A DNA stretch of 64,000 nucleotides. Source: Luteimonas fraxinea (GTDB taxonomy: Bacteria > Pseudomonadota > Gammaproteobacteria > Xanthomonadales > Xanthomonadaceae). The position numbers and the translations under genes were made by a program. Positions 1-7,347 of this stretch are shown piece after piece. The notes beneath the pieces were generated by a model, which did no database searches, had not been told where the DNA came from, and saw only the letters and a program-made list of their open reading frames with translations. Every line of letters starts with the position of its first letter. The first letter of the stretch is position 1. The stretch covers positions 2,915,001 through 2,979,000 of the forward strand of contig NZ_CP089507.1 in assembly GCF_021233355.1 (NCBI RefSeq), in the 5' to 3' direction.

Positions 1-1
1 G

Positions 2-316
2 ATTGCGCTGGATCTGGTCGGCCTGGCGGAAAGAAGTAAGCATCGCCCGGCAGAGCTGTCCGGCGGGCAACAACAAAGAGTTGCCATAGCGCGAGCCATC
101 GTTGCGGATCCGCAGCTTCTGATCTGCGATGAGCCGACCGGCGACTTGGACCGTCAGTCCGCGAGTGATGTTTTGGCGCTGCTACAGAGTCTCAGTCGCG
201 ATCATGGTAAGACCATCGTCATGGTGACCCACGACGCGAAGGCCGCGGAATACGCGGCCACTACACACCATCTTGAAAAGGGTCGCCTGCTGGAGGCGTC
301 GGCACCTACTGCGTGA
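2..316 (+). CDS. ABC transporter ATP-binding protein, 3' part (MacB/LolD type)
   Basis: Only the last 104 residues are inside the window. They hold the ABC signature (LSGGQQQR), the Walker B segment followed by the D-loop ([12 protein letters not shown]) and the switch histidine (VTHD). The EPTGDLD form is typical of the LolD/MacB/FtsE group, which works with separate membrane subunits in lipoprotein release or peptide/macrolide export. Walker A lies upstream of the window. The last 11 bp overlap the 3' end of the convergent lipoprotein gene. Whether this transporter exports the small peptides encoded 0.6-1.2 kb away is only an inference from proximity. Confidence 0.9.
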   Translation: MALDLVGLAERSKHRPAELSGGQQQRVAIARAIVADPQLLICDEPTGDLDRQSASDVLALLQSLSRDHGKTIVMVTHDAKAAEYAATTHHLEKGRLLEASAPTA

Positions 317-824
317 GCGCGAGAGTCTGTCGATGCTCTGGGGCAATGTCGGCCAGTGTTGCGAACTTTGCTTCAAACGCATCGCAGGTCTTGCAAACTT
401 CCCGATTGGTGATCAGCAGCGCGGAAGGCTGTCCGTTGCCACAGTCGAAGCGCCAGGCTTGGGCGGGCGCTGCTTCTTTGACCGCGGCGTCCACCTGCTC
501 ACAGGTGAGTCCAGATGCTGCGGTGTTTCCTGAGCTCGAATTTTGCTGAAGCCCAGCGAGCTCTTCGTCAGAAGTAACGAGCTGGACCAACTTGCCATCT
601 GCGGAGAAGATCCAAATCGCCGGGATAGCGACCCTGCCGCCAAACTGTCCACCTGACTTCATAAGACTCAGGAAGAACGGCTGCATTGGCGCAGTTGCTT
701 CCGTGGAGTTGCCAGCGCTCTGGACACCGGCGGAGTCACTGGTTTTGGAGCAGCCTGCAAACATCGGCGCAGAGCAAAACGCAGCAACAAGGATGAACTT
801 CCGGAAGCTATTTTTACTGGGCAT
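306..824 (-). CDS. Putative lipoprotein with C-terminal CxxC (thioredoxin-like?)
   Basis: 172 aa. The N-terminus is a lipoprotein signal: a basic start, a hydrophobic stretch and a Cys in the context MFAGC (Cys25), so it should be lipidated and face the periplasm. Residues 60-85 ([17 protein letters not shown]) look like the cis-Pro strand-turn-strand of TlpA/thioredoxin folds. The last third carries a strand followed by CKTC and a helix, like a thioredoxin active site, plus two further cysteines. It lies downstream of the two small peptide genes on the same strand, separated by a strong hairpin, which suggests a partner that forms or breaks their disulfides. No named family is recognised; the fold is an inference. 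Confidence 0.65.
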   Translation of the reverse strand: MPSKNSFRKFILVAAFCSAPMFAGCSKTSDSAGVQSAGNSTEATAPMQPFFLSLMKSGGQFGGRVAIPAIWIFSADGKLVQLVTSDEELAGLQQNSSSGNTAASGLTCEQVDAAVKEAAPAQAWRFDCGNGQPSALLITNREVCKTCDAFEAKFATLADIAPEHRQTLALTQ

Positions 825-851
825 CGATTGATCCTTGGCGCGAATATTGAA

Positions 852-879
852 CCGGGGGCCGAACGGGTTCGGCCCCCGG
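852..879 (-). terminator. Strong intercistronic hairpin
   Basis: A perfect 12-bp inverted repeat (CCGGGGGCCGAA / TTCGGCCCCCGG) with a 4-nt loop lies between peptide gene A and the lipoprotein gene. On the minus strand only a weak T-rich tail follows. It may be a partial terminator, which would lower downstream expression relative to the peptide, or an mRNA-stabilising structure. Confidence 0.6.
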
Positions 880-896
880 CCTCCCCTACAAGCTTA

Positions 897-1037
897 TTAG
901 GTGATGACGATGATCAGGCAGTCGGTGGCATCGCAGATGATGATGATGATCACCTCTGCGGCATGGACTGCCGGGACCAGCGCAGCGGCGCCAGCGAGAA
1001 CGAGACCAGCTGCCGTAGCGCGAATTTTCTTGAACAT
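897..1037 (-). CDS. Small secreted Ile-rich two-Cys peptide (copy A)
   Basis: 46 aa. The ATG at 1037 is chosen because a good ribosome site (AAAAAGGAGC) lies about 8 nt upstream and a canonical Sec signal starts there: MFKK, then an Ala/Leu/Gly core, then a VHA-A cleavage site near residue 27. A longer in-frame version from 1220 would bury that signal and read through a conserved leader. The predicted mature peptide is about 19 residues: five consecutive Ile, then CDATDC, then LIIVIT. The paralogue at 1272-1508 shares the signal, the Cys-Asp-x-Thr-x-x-Cys core and the Ile-rich tail. Function unknown; a small disulfide-bonded secreted or membrane-active peptide is an inference. Confidence 0.6.
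   Translation of the reverse strand: MFKKIRATAAGLVLAGAAALVPAVHAAEVIIIIICDATDCLIIVIT
936..950. repeat. GAT/ATC trinucleotide repeat, five copies
   Basis: Five perfect tandem GAT units on the plus strand read as five ATC (Ile) codons in peptide A, immediately before its first mature cysteine. Slippage in steps of three bases would change the length of the Ile run without breaking the frame. Confidence 0.85.
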
Positions 1038-1160
1038 TTGCAAAGCTCCTTTTTGACAATGTTTGAGATCGATCACCTGATGTCCGCTTCCTGAACGGAC
1101 GCTGCGAAGGTAGTCGATTTCCGCAGCCATAGGCCGAATTTTCCGCCGCTTCAGCAAAAA

Positions 1161-1208
1161 ATCATAATGTCGAGAATGGATCTGACGGGTTAATCGGACT
1201 TTTCCTAC
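1161..1208 (-). promoter_or_regulatory. Promoter region of peptide A with degenerate palindrome
   Basis: On the minus strand a 16-bp element at 1193-1208 (GTAGGA-AAAG-TCCGAT) is a degraded version of the perfect palindrome in front of peptide B. A possible -10 (TATGAT, 1161-1166) lies about 124 bp before the start codon. Spacing between element, -10 and ATG is almost the same in both copies. Confidence 0.45.
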
Positions 1209-1271
1209 ACGAGCAGACACGATCTGGACGAAATGAGAGATCCATGCCGCACGGGTATGGGAGAACTGCTC

Positions 1272-1508
1272 CTAAATTCGCCTAGGTGTAGAGCTGCTCG
1301 TCCGAAGGCCGACATTGCTGGCGCCCGGCAGGCACTGCTCTAAGGTGACGATGAAAATGATGATGCAGTAGCCCGTCTCATCGCAATAAACGACGGTCTG
1401 TGTGCCCTCGGTGGGTTCTACTGACTCGGCGGCCTGAGCAGCGGGGACGAAGGCGGCGGCGCCGGCGAGAACGAGGGCAGCGGCTGAGAAGCGAAATTTC
1501 TTCAACAT
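1272..1508 (-). CDS. Small secreted Ile-rich Cys peptide (copy B)
   Basis: 78 aa, a paralogue of the peptide at 897-1037. It starts MLKKFRF and has the same Ala/Leu-rich Sec signal ending AAQAA. The mature part has a short acidic linker (ESVEPTEG), then VVYCDETGYC, an IIIFIVT stretch, a third Cys and a Ser/Thr/Arg-rich tail that copy A lacks. The start is supported by a ribosome site (AAAAGGAGC) and by conservation of about 170 bp of upstream sequence with copy A. The longer in-frame start at 1601 is rejected because it would translate the conserved leader. Function unknown. Confidence 0.55.
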   Translation of the reverse strand: MLKKFRFSAAALVLAGAAAFVPAAQAAESVEPTEGTQTVVYCDETGYCIIIFIVTLEQCLPGASNVGLRTSSSTPRRI

Positions 1509-1684
1509 TCTCAAAGCTCCTTTTGACAATGTCTGAGATCGATCATTGAGTGCCCGCATCCTGTGCGGGCGAGCTGAAGGTAATCGATCGTGGAGCCTCA
1601 AGAACCATCTCTCCTCGTGGTTCCGCAGTAATCATGTTGTCGAGAGTGTGTCTGACGGATCAGTAGGATTTCTCCTACACGATC
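1509..1684 (-). repeat. Duplicated leader, second copy of 1038-1215
   Basis: The 5' leader of peptide B matches that of peptide A over roughly 175 bp. Shared blocks include the ribosome site, GATCGATCTCAGACATTG-like sequence, a GATCCGTCAGA block and the GTAGGA...TCCTAC element. The whole unit, promoter plus gene, was therefore duplicated in tandem and has since diverged. Confidence 0.7.
1631..1678 (-). promoter_or_regulatory. Promoter region of peptide B with GTAGGA/TCCTAC palindrome
   Basis: A perfect 6-bp inverted repeat, GTAGGA-GAAA-TCCTAC on the minus strand (1663-1678), lies about 155-170 bp before the ATG. A possible -10 (CATGAT, 1631-1636) follows. The symmetry and position suit binding of a dimeric activator, for example of the LuxR/NarL type. 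The regulator is not identified here. Confidence 0.5.
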
Positions 1685-1960
1685 TCGATGTGAGTGAGCC
1701 TGCTGGGTATCCGCTACAAGCTTTTGAAGACGGCGGGACCGCCGCCTATGGTTGGGATCCCCGTTCGGAGCCCCTGTCCCGATTGGAGACTGCGAACAAG
1801 CCAGCTCCCTTGAGTCCGGAACACCCTTTGCTCATTCGCGGGGACTTGCGCTGCACACTCCGCCCTTGGGGGCTTCCCTCAGGGAAGCACGGGCAGTTGG
1901 GACATAAGGGCGTGCAGCAGCGCCCGATCATCGAGTGGGCGGAGTTCTGATGGCAGAGAG

Positions 1961-2152
1961 TCAGATCTCGGGGCCTAGGGGAGGCTCTTGCCTGAAGCCG
2001 CCGCATATGACGCGATCGTCTCCCTCCAGTCCGTAGTGCCAATCGAACTTGGTAGACAATAAGATATGAGTGATGTGCTGAAGCTGGATTTCGTTCAGGC
2101 CTTCAATTCGCCGACTTGGGCCAGCTTCGTCGCACACTAAAAGCCAATACAT
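1961..2152 (-). CDS. Possible small hypothetical protein
   Basis: 63 aa from an ATG at 2152. The composition is protein-like (Trp, Cys, His and acidic residues well distributed, e.g. STKFDWHYGLEGDD) and no TM segment is seen. There is no clear ribosome site and no recognisable family. It diverges from the gene at 2207. It could be a real small gene or a remnant. Between it and the duplicated leader (1685-1960) I see no convincing gene. Confidence 0.3.
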   Translation of the reverse strand: MYWLLVCDEAGPSRRIEGLNEIQLQHITHILLSTKFDWHYGLEGDDRVICGGFRQEPPLGPEI

Positions 2153-2206
2153 GGTAGACACCGCAAGAGTGGATATTCTAAATACACCCGGGGGAAGATA
2201 AGTCAA

Positions 2207-2590
2207 GTGGCGAATTATAGAGAAACTCTTACATTTCAGACGATCGGTGGCCGCCGCGGATTTATTCTGCAATGCAATAAATCCGACGCCGTTTCTCAAG
2301 TCTTCAAGCTTACTGCCAGGGCAAACAAGGCTGCAGTTGTCGGAGCGGTGACAATGTGGCATCCGAAGAAAGGCGACGAGAAGAGCAAGCCGAAGAACAT
2401 CCATTTCGTGCTAGCCCAAGAGGGCGTCTACGAAATCACAAACCAAACGAAGCTTGCAGGCTACTACCTGTTTGTGCTCAAAAGCGCAAACTGGATGATC
2501 TATCACCCCATTTCTCCAGAAGAAAAAGATGGTTTGCTCGCAGCTCCCGGAGGCGCAAATCTCGAAGAAGAGCTAAGAAAACTCAGATGA
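2207..2590 (+). CDS. Hypothetical protein
   Basis: 127 aa starting at a GTG preceded by a purine-rich ribosome site (GGGGGAAG) about 10 nt upstream. The protein is soluble and mixed alpha/beta, with a Lys-rich loop (PKKGDEKSKPKN) near residue 55 and a charged helix at the C-terminus (LEEELRKLR). No signal peptide or TM segment is seen and no family is recognised. It stands alone between minus-strand orphans. Its moderate GC fits the rest of the accessory region. Confidence 0.55.
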   Translation: MANYRETLTFQTIGGRRGFILQCNKSDAVSQVFKLTARANKAAVVGAVTMWHPKKGDEKSKPKNIHFVLAQEGVYEITNQTKLAGYYLFVLKSANWMIYHPISPEEKDGLLAAPGGANLEEELRKLR

Positions 2591-2692
2591 TAGGTGGCGT
2601 CGCTTTCGTCGTGTGCGTAGTCAAGTCCAGCACCTGTTCTCCTTGGAGTGCGAGGAGAGTCTCGCAAAGGCAAAAATGAGGATGTCAGCTCG

Positions 2693-3148
2693 CTAGTGAT
2701 GCCTGAGAACTGCGTCGCAGAATGTTGTCTCAACGCCACATCGGATTCCCTGAAGCCTACTTGTCCGCAGCCAGCCTGGCTTGCGGCAGGCCTGCCTCTG
2801 GTCAAAGATCTGATAGAAGTTCTCCACCAGATCTGGACGCGGTCCTTTCAGTCTGCTGGTGGCCCATGCGCGCACTGCTTTAGCGGAAGCATTGCCGCCT
2901 CGGCATCGTCTATTGACCATATCCGCGAAAGATTCGTTCTGGATAAGCCGGTCCGAAAATCCCTGCCACCATCGCCAGACTTCGCGGCGGGAACGAAACT
3001 CCCATGAGGGTAGCTCCTCGGTAGCGCTTGCATAGCCCAGGCACCAGACAAGATCTTTGTTGTTTTCGTCTAGCGACGCACAGCGAACTGCGATGATGCC
3101 AACGCTTGCTAGGTAGTCGATGAGCGTTTGATCTGGATCCCGTTCCAT
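2693..3148 (-). CDS. Hypothetical protein
   Basis: 151 aa from the ATG at 3148. The first 115 residues look like a real soluble protein: several Trp-containing helices, including a WEFRSRREVWRWWQGF stretch near residue 50. The last 35 residues are Arg/Cys-rich and less protein-like, so the original C-terminus may have been replaced by a frameshift or rearrangement. There is no obvious ribosome site, signal peptide or known domain. The neighbouring Cas2-like gene is divergent, with about 230 bp between them that may hold promoters for both. Confidence 0.45.
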   Translation of the reverse strand: MERDPDQTLIDYLASVGIIAVRCASLDENNKDLVWCLGYASATEELPSWEFRSRREVWRWWQGFSDRLIQNESFADMVNRRCRGGNASAKAVRAWATSRLKGPRPDLVENFYQIFDQRQACRKPGWLRTSRLQGIRCGVETTFCDAVLRHH

Positions 3149-3377
3149 TGGGGCAAGCTAGCTTCCGAATTCACTCCGTCAAGCGCGTTGAGAGAAGTGA
3201 GAACGGCCGAGCTCGACAGACCTTTTTTCTGGGAATCCGTTCTATCGCTTGCATCTGGATTGCGTGATTATGCGACAGGGAACCGGCGTTTATTGCACGG
3301 TTTCATTAGGTGCGCCGCAGTCGCTTATTCTGAGACTGGACGGGTGATAACATCGAACTTCCTAAAGGAGCAAGCCG

Positions 3378-3650
3378 ATGACGACTTACACAGTTTCCTA
3401 TGATCTGAACAACCAAAAGGATTATCCGAGGCTGTGGGCCGAGCTTGAGCGCCTCGGAGGACAGCGCACTCAGAACTCCTATTGGCTTGTTTCGGTCGGA
3501 AACACGGCGAAAGAGCTTCACGATCACCTTAAGAGCTTCATGGACGGAGACGACGCGCTCTGGGTCACTGAGCTCACTAGAAATCACTACTATTCGAAAG
3601 CGAAGGCTGGAACGAACAATTGGATTGAAAGCCATCCTCCCGCCCGGTGA
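3378..3650 (+). CDS. Stand-alone Cas2/VapD-like small protein
   Basis: 90 aa. A strong ribosome site (AAAGGAG) lies 8 nt before the ATG. The start (TTYTVSYDLNNQKDYPRLW) followed by a helix, a Gly-rich turn and a second YWLVSV strand is the ferredoxin-like beta-alpha-beta pattern of the Cas2/VapD superfamily, with the strand-1 Asp in place. Such proteins include CRISPR adaptation nucleases, VapD ribonucleases and many stand-alone forms. No cas genes or repeat-spacer arrays are in the window, so a CRISPR role is unlikely. It ends 10 bp before the DUF4209 gene and the two are probably co-transcribed. Confidence 0.65.
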   Translation: MTTYTVSYDLNNQKDYPRLWAELERLGGQRTQNSYWLVSVGNTAKELHDHLKSFMDGDDALWVTELTRNHYYSKAKAGTNNWIESHPPAR

Positions 3651-3660
3651 GGCCTGGTGA

Positions 3661-5535
3661 ATGGCTATTCTTGAAGCTCCGGTCGACGAGGAGGTTTACC
3701 AGAGACTGGACTGGACCTCGCCAGCGGCTGAGATAAACGGCCGTCATGGTCAGTGGGGCGTGGCGCGAAAGTTGTGGGAACAGGCCGAGGTCTTTCGAGA
3801 GAACGGTCAGTTGACTGCAGCTCAAGCGTTGAGGCTGCTGGGTGGTGCGGTCTCGATGCACATGCGAAGCCCGTCACATGCGCCGTTCGGTTCGGCGATA
3901 CAGATGGATGGTAGGCGCAGCGCTTCAATAGAAGATTTAGGTGAGCACGATGTTGCGCTGCCGCGCGAGCTGCCATCGATGCGCCCTACCCATGGCTGAG
4001 AGCTCGCTTCGCGGACTTGGCGGTCAGTGCTCCTGGCAGCGTGGCTCCAGACTGGCGTCTTGGTCTGTTGGCCGTCACTTCCTATGTGGACTATGTCGAA
4101 TCGGTCTTCGGAACTGATCGCGCAATCGATGGGCTTGGCGAGCTTCGGCGGGGGCTGGCTCTCTCCAGGGCCTATGGCAAGCGTGACGAAGCGCTTCAAG
4201 CTCGCTATTGGTCGGTTCTCCTTGCCGAAGTGCCACATGCTATCGAGAACAACTGGCCTGGCTTGATCTTCCGTCTTTGTGACGAGGCGTTGGAGCGGTC
4301 AAGGGACGCGTGTGAAGCAATTGCGCCTCAGATCGAGGCTAAGGCCCGAGCGCTTGACGAGTCTTCGCCTCAGCAGGCGGCTGAGTGGCATGGGATGGCG
4401 CATCGCATGCGCTGGCGGCTCGGCCAGCGTGCCGAAGCTACGCGAAGTCTGCTTGCCCAAAGTGCAGCGATGGTTCGTGCAGCGGAGCACTCTGCTATTC
4501 ACCAGCCGCTTCTCGCGCCGATGCAGCTTTTGGAAGGCATACGGCTGGCCCGAAGGGCTAAAGCAGATCCTCAGAGAGTTCAGGAGCTTCGTGAGCGGCT
4601 CAGCCAATACGAGCGTGCGACGCTGGACCACTATCAGACCCATTCCCACGAGATCGATGTGAATGATTGGGTGGAGTGGATACACAAGAGAATTCAAGCG
4701 CCAAGTTTCTTCGACTCTCTGCTCCGTATGGCATTCGGAATCGGCGCAATCGCTGATCTTGACGAGGTCAAAGCGCGCGTGGTGAAAAGTGCTTCGGAAT
4801 TCCCCCTCTCGCACCTCTTCGGCTCCACGCATGCCACTGCAGATGGGACCATCGTCGCGCGCCGACCACCTTTGGATCCAAGCGACGCAGACTCGTTGCG
4901 AGATCAAATGGTTCGTAGCGCGGTGGAGACTGACTTCGACCTGCGTGCGCGTCATGGTTGTCCAATCCATTCGTCATCTTCATTCTTCCTATCAGCCCTC
5001 TTTCGACAGCATCAAGGGGATCGTGGATGCGTCATTCGTGGTTCCTGAGGCTAAGGGGGAGTCTGTTTCGCGTGGACTGTTTTTTGGTTTCATAGAAGAC
5101 TGGCTTGGCGCCGCGGCACACTTGCTGCCAGGGATGGAGCCGATCGTCAGACATCTGATCAAGCTGGCCGGGGGAAACACGACCGTCTTGGACGGAAACG
5201 ACGTTCAGAGGGAGCGAACGCTCAACGAGCTTTTGTCGATGCCGGAAGCGGAAGCATTCTTCGTAAAAAATCTGATTTTTGAGTTGCAGTCTCATCTCAC
5301 AGATCCCGCAGGCTTCAATCTGTGCAACCTCTACTGTCACGGGTTGCTTTCAGATCAGGATGCTGAGAGCGCTGGGATGATCTCGTTGTGGTGGCTGATC
5401 TGGCGCATGGTGCTGTTCCCTTGGCGCGATCATCCGACGCTTCTCGCGCTAGCGCAGGAGGGTGTTGACTCGGGTATAGATGACTTAAATCCTCTGGCAG
5501 AGGTAAATAACGCTAGCGTGGCGTCGGATGCCTAG
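3661..5535 (+). pseudogene. DUF4209-domain protein broken by two frameshifts
   Basis: One protein of about 620 aa is spread over three reading segments: residues encoded at 3661 to ~3960 in one frame, ~3960 to ~4955 in a second, and ~4955 to 5535 back in the first. Across the first junction the second frame reads DAPYPWLRARFADLAV, which continues the typical start of this family's helical repeats. The last segment has the conserved DUF4209 core: RGL-FGF, an LLPGMEPIVRHL block and an NLCNLYCHGLL block. The changes behave like a 1-base loss and then a 1-base gain. DUF4209 proteins are mostly helical and uncharacterised. Real decay is likely in this region, but two sequencing errors cannot be excluded. 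Confidence 0.75.
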
Positions 5536-5669
5536 CTGCTTGACCTCCTAATAAAGTGCGTTGAAGACGAGTAGACGGTCTAGAGGCAGGGGTCGCGATA
5601 GCTATTGATGAGCCCCTCGTTGAACTGCAAATCGTTCTAGATTGGTTAGAGATCGAACGCAGGTGTCGG

Positions 5670-6536
5670 TCAGGTCTCCGCGCGCTTGGGTTGATCGCGT
5701 CTCCGGAGGTTCTTCACATACTCTGCGGTCATCAGTTCGCTGACCGGGAGATCGAGAAGCACATTGCCAAGTGTCCCAAGGGCACTGTCGGAGAGCTTGA
5801 AGGAGCGTGGCAGGCCACCCATGCCACCATGCTGGTTGTCCTTGATCCCAGCTTGAATGGCGCGTATTAGGTCGGCCTTCGAGGGGCGGGAGCTGTTGCA
5901 CAAAACAGCTGTCCGAGGGTCGGTGGCTTCGACCACTGCAGCCCCGGCGTCCCGACCGATGACCGCGACGATACTGGCAAGCGATGGGCAATACTTCAGA
6001 CCGAAATGGCCACACAGGTCGTGCAGCGGCTGTTTGAGCCGGGTTGGATCGAAGCGGTTGTCCGAGTTCGCTTCTTCGATGACTTCACAGATGTGGTAGT
6101 GGCTTGAACCAGTGAATGGCGAAGTGTTTTCCAGGCGCTCGCGCTCTTTCAGCAAATCGGAAAGCTCCGATGCCAGCTGTGCGATGCGGGCATTCGCGCC
6201 CTTGAGCTGTTCTCGGCTGTCGCGGTTCTTCCGTCCCTTGTCAGGATTCCAGTAGGCAGCGGTCGCCAACACGCAGCAGCCAAGAAAAGTTTTCCAGGCG
6301 GTGCCATGCTCGGGGAGCTTCTGCAGGATCTCCTCGTAAACAGAGGCCAGCTCCTCACCGCGGGACAGTAGGCGCTCGGCGATCCCGGACTCGACAGGCA
6401 GGATCGCGCGATCGGCGTTGTAGCGGATCGCGCAGATAGGCTTCGCAGGCGTCTTGAGCGGTAGTGGTTGGCACGGTGGTGCTTCCGATCTGAAGGATGG
6501 AGCCAGCCTAGGGAGCTGCCGTCGCGTCGTCGGCAT
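5670..6536 (-). CDS. Hypothetical coiled-coil protein
   Basis: Up to 288 aa from the ATG at 6536, which has no clear ribosome site. The first ~35 residues are Pro/Arg-rich, so the true start may lie further in. There is a helical N-terminal part, one hydrophobic segment (FLGCCVLATAAYW, ~residue 85) followed by Trp-Asn-Pro, a coiled coil (EQLKGANARIAQLASELSDLLKERERL split in heptads, residues ~108-135), and a mixed C-terminal domain with a HYHICEVIEEAN motif. Proteins like this often sit next to island integrases; no function is recognised. Confidence 0.6.
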   Translation of the reverse strand: MPTTRRQLPRLAPSFRSEAPPCQPLPLKTPAKPICAIRYNADRAILPVESGIAERLLSRGEELASVYEEILQKLPEHGTAWKTFLGCCVLATAAYWNPDKGRKNRDSREQLKGANARIAQLASELSDLLKERERLENTSPFTGSSHYHICEVIEEANSDNRFDPTRLKQPLHDLCGHFGLKYCPSLASIVAVIGRDAGAAVVEATDPRTAVLCNSSRPSKADLIRAIQAGIKDNQHGGMGGLPRSFKLSDSALGTLGNVLLDLPVSELMTAEYVKNLRRRDQPKRAET

Positions 6537-6852
6537 CTGAAACCAGTCGGATCACGACCGATTCAGATCCGCCAATCGCTACCGGTATTAAAATGTCATC
6601 GGCGCCTGCCTTACCGAATAGCGGCAGCTCGTCTGCCGACAGCAGGCGATATGCGGCCCTCTAGGTGTCTCAGCTCGATGGCGACTGCGGCCCGGGTAGG
6701 GCCATTGCAGCTGATCCGCAAGTCCACATATAGAAGGAAATGAGCCGCAGCTTAGAGTTGAGCGACTCTTGCTACAGAGCTTTCATCAGCTCCATCGTTG
6801 ACAATCTCAGGGCATGGCCTAGAAAGAAGCGACCTATCGCTAGGCTGCTCAA
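6537..6852. other. Gene-poor stretch
   Basis: No convincing coding sequence, RNA gene or terminator is seen in these ~316 bases. It should hold the promoters of the flanking divergent genes, but no clear -35/-10 pair stands out. Confidence 0.4.
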
Positions 6853-7044
6853 ATGAAATTCATAATTGAAGTAGTAGAAGAATACCCGCCTTCCAAGCGT
6901 CTGCCCCTAAACGGGCCGATCAACGGAAAGATAGTGCTTGTCCTTGCTCCTGACGGTCAAAGCCTGACACCATCCGGAATTCAACTGCCGGGCCTAGAAG
7001 ACTTGCCCAGCATGTCAGTGGTCAAGGTGACCCGACAAGACTAG
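6853..7044 (+). CDS. Small hypothetical protein
   Basis: 63 aa, starting MKFIIEVVEEY. Beta-rich with alternating hydrophobics and a Pro-Gly-rich middle (LAPDGQSLTPSGIQLPGL). No signal, TM or known motif. It ends 3 bp before the 3' end of the convergent 64-aa gene. The ribosome site is weak. Composition supports a real small gene, but the function is unknown. Confidence 0.4.
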   Translation: MKFIIEVVEEYPPSKRLPLNGPINGKIVLVLAPDGQSLTPSGIQLPGLEDLPSMSVVKVTRQD

Positions 7045-7047
7045 CGA

Positions 7048-7242
7048 CTAAGACGGAGTGAGAGCATTTAGCCTCTTGCATTCGTCGTCGGCCGCGGTCT
7101 CGGTGTCGAAGAGCGTTTTGAGTTCGACCATCTTTTCTCTATCAAAGATCACATGCTTCAGAGATTGCTTCGGTGGCGGACTGGAGTTGTCCACCATCTT
7201 CGAGCTCACTCGATAGCGGTTCGATTTGTATCTATTGGACAT
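7048..7242 (-). CDS. Small hypothetical protein
   Basis: 64 aa, strongly charged: a basic N-terminus with tandem NRYKSNRY-like units and an acidic helical C-terminal half (KMVELKTLFDTETAADDECKRL split over residues 36-58). It lies immediately downstream of the integrase remnant but on the same strand as it, with a gap of about 100 bp. An excisionase-like role was considered, but no helix-turn-helix is evident. Confidence 0.4.
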   Translation of the reverse strand: MSNRYKSNRYRVSSKMVDNSSPPPKQSLKHVIFDREKMVELKTLFDTETAADDECKRLNALTPS

Positions 7243-7347
7243 TACGGTCAGCCTCCGCTGCTCAACAGGTTCTAGCTTACAGACTTAAGTCTGGGGATGA
7301 CTGGACGGCCGAACGACAACGCCGGCCGCAGATCGCGGCCACGAGTG

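Noticed and set aside
897..1220. 107-aa version of peptide A starting at 1220
   Set aside because: Would translate the conserved promoter/leader and bury a canonical signal peptide that has its own ribosome site.
1546..1950. 134-aa plus-strand open frame
   Set aside because: Overlaps the duplicated leader of the minus-strand peptide, lacks a ribosome site, and its composition is not protein-like.
3378..3650. CRISPR-Cas system because of the Cas2-like protein
   Set aside because: No cas1, no effector genes and no array on either strand; stand-alone Cas2/VapD-like proteins are common.
3661..5535. Programmed frameshifting in the DUF4209 gene
   Set aside because: No slippery heptamer or downstream structure seen at either junction, and two opposite shifts are better explained by mutation or error.
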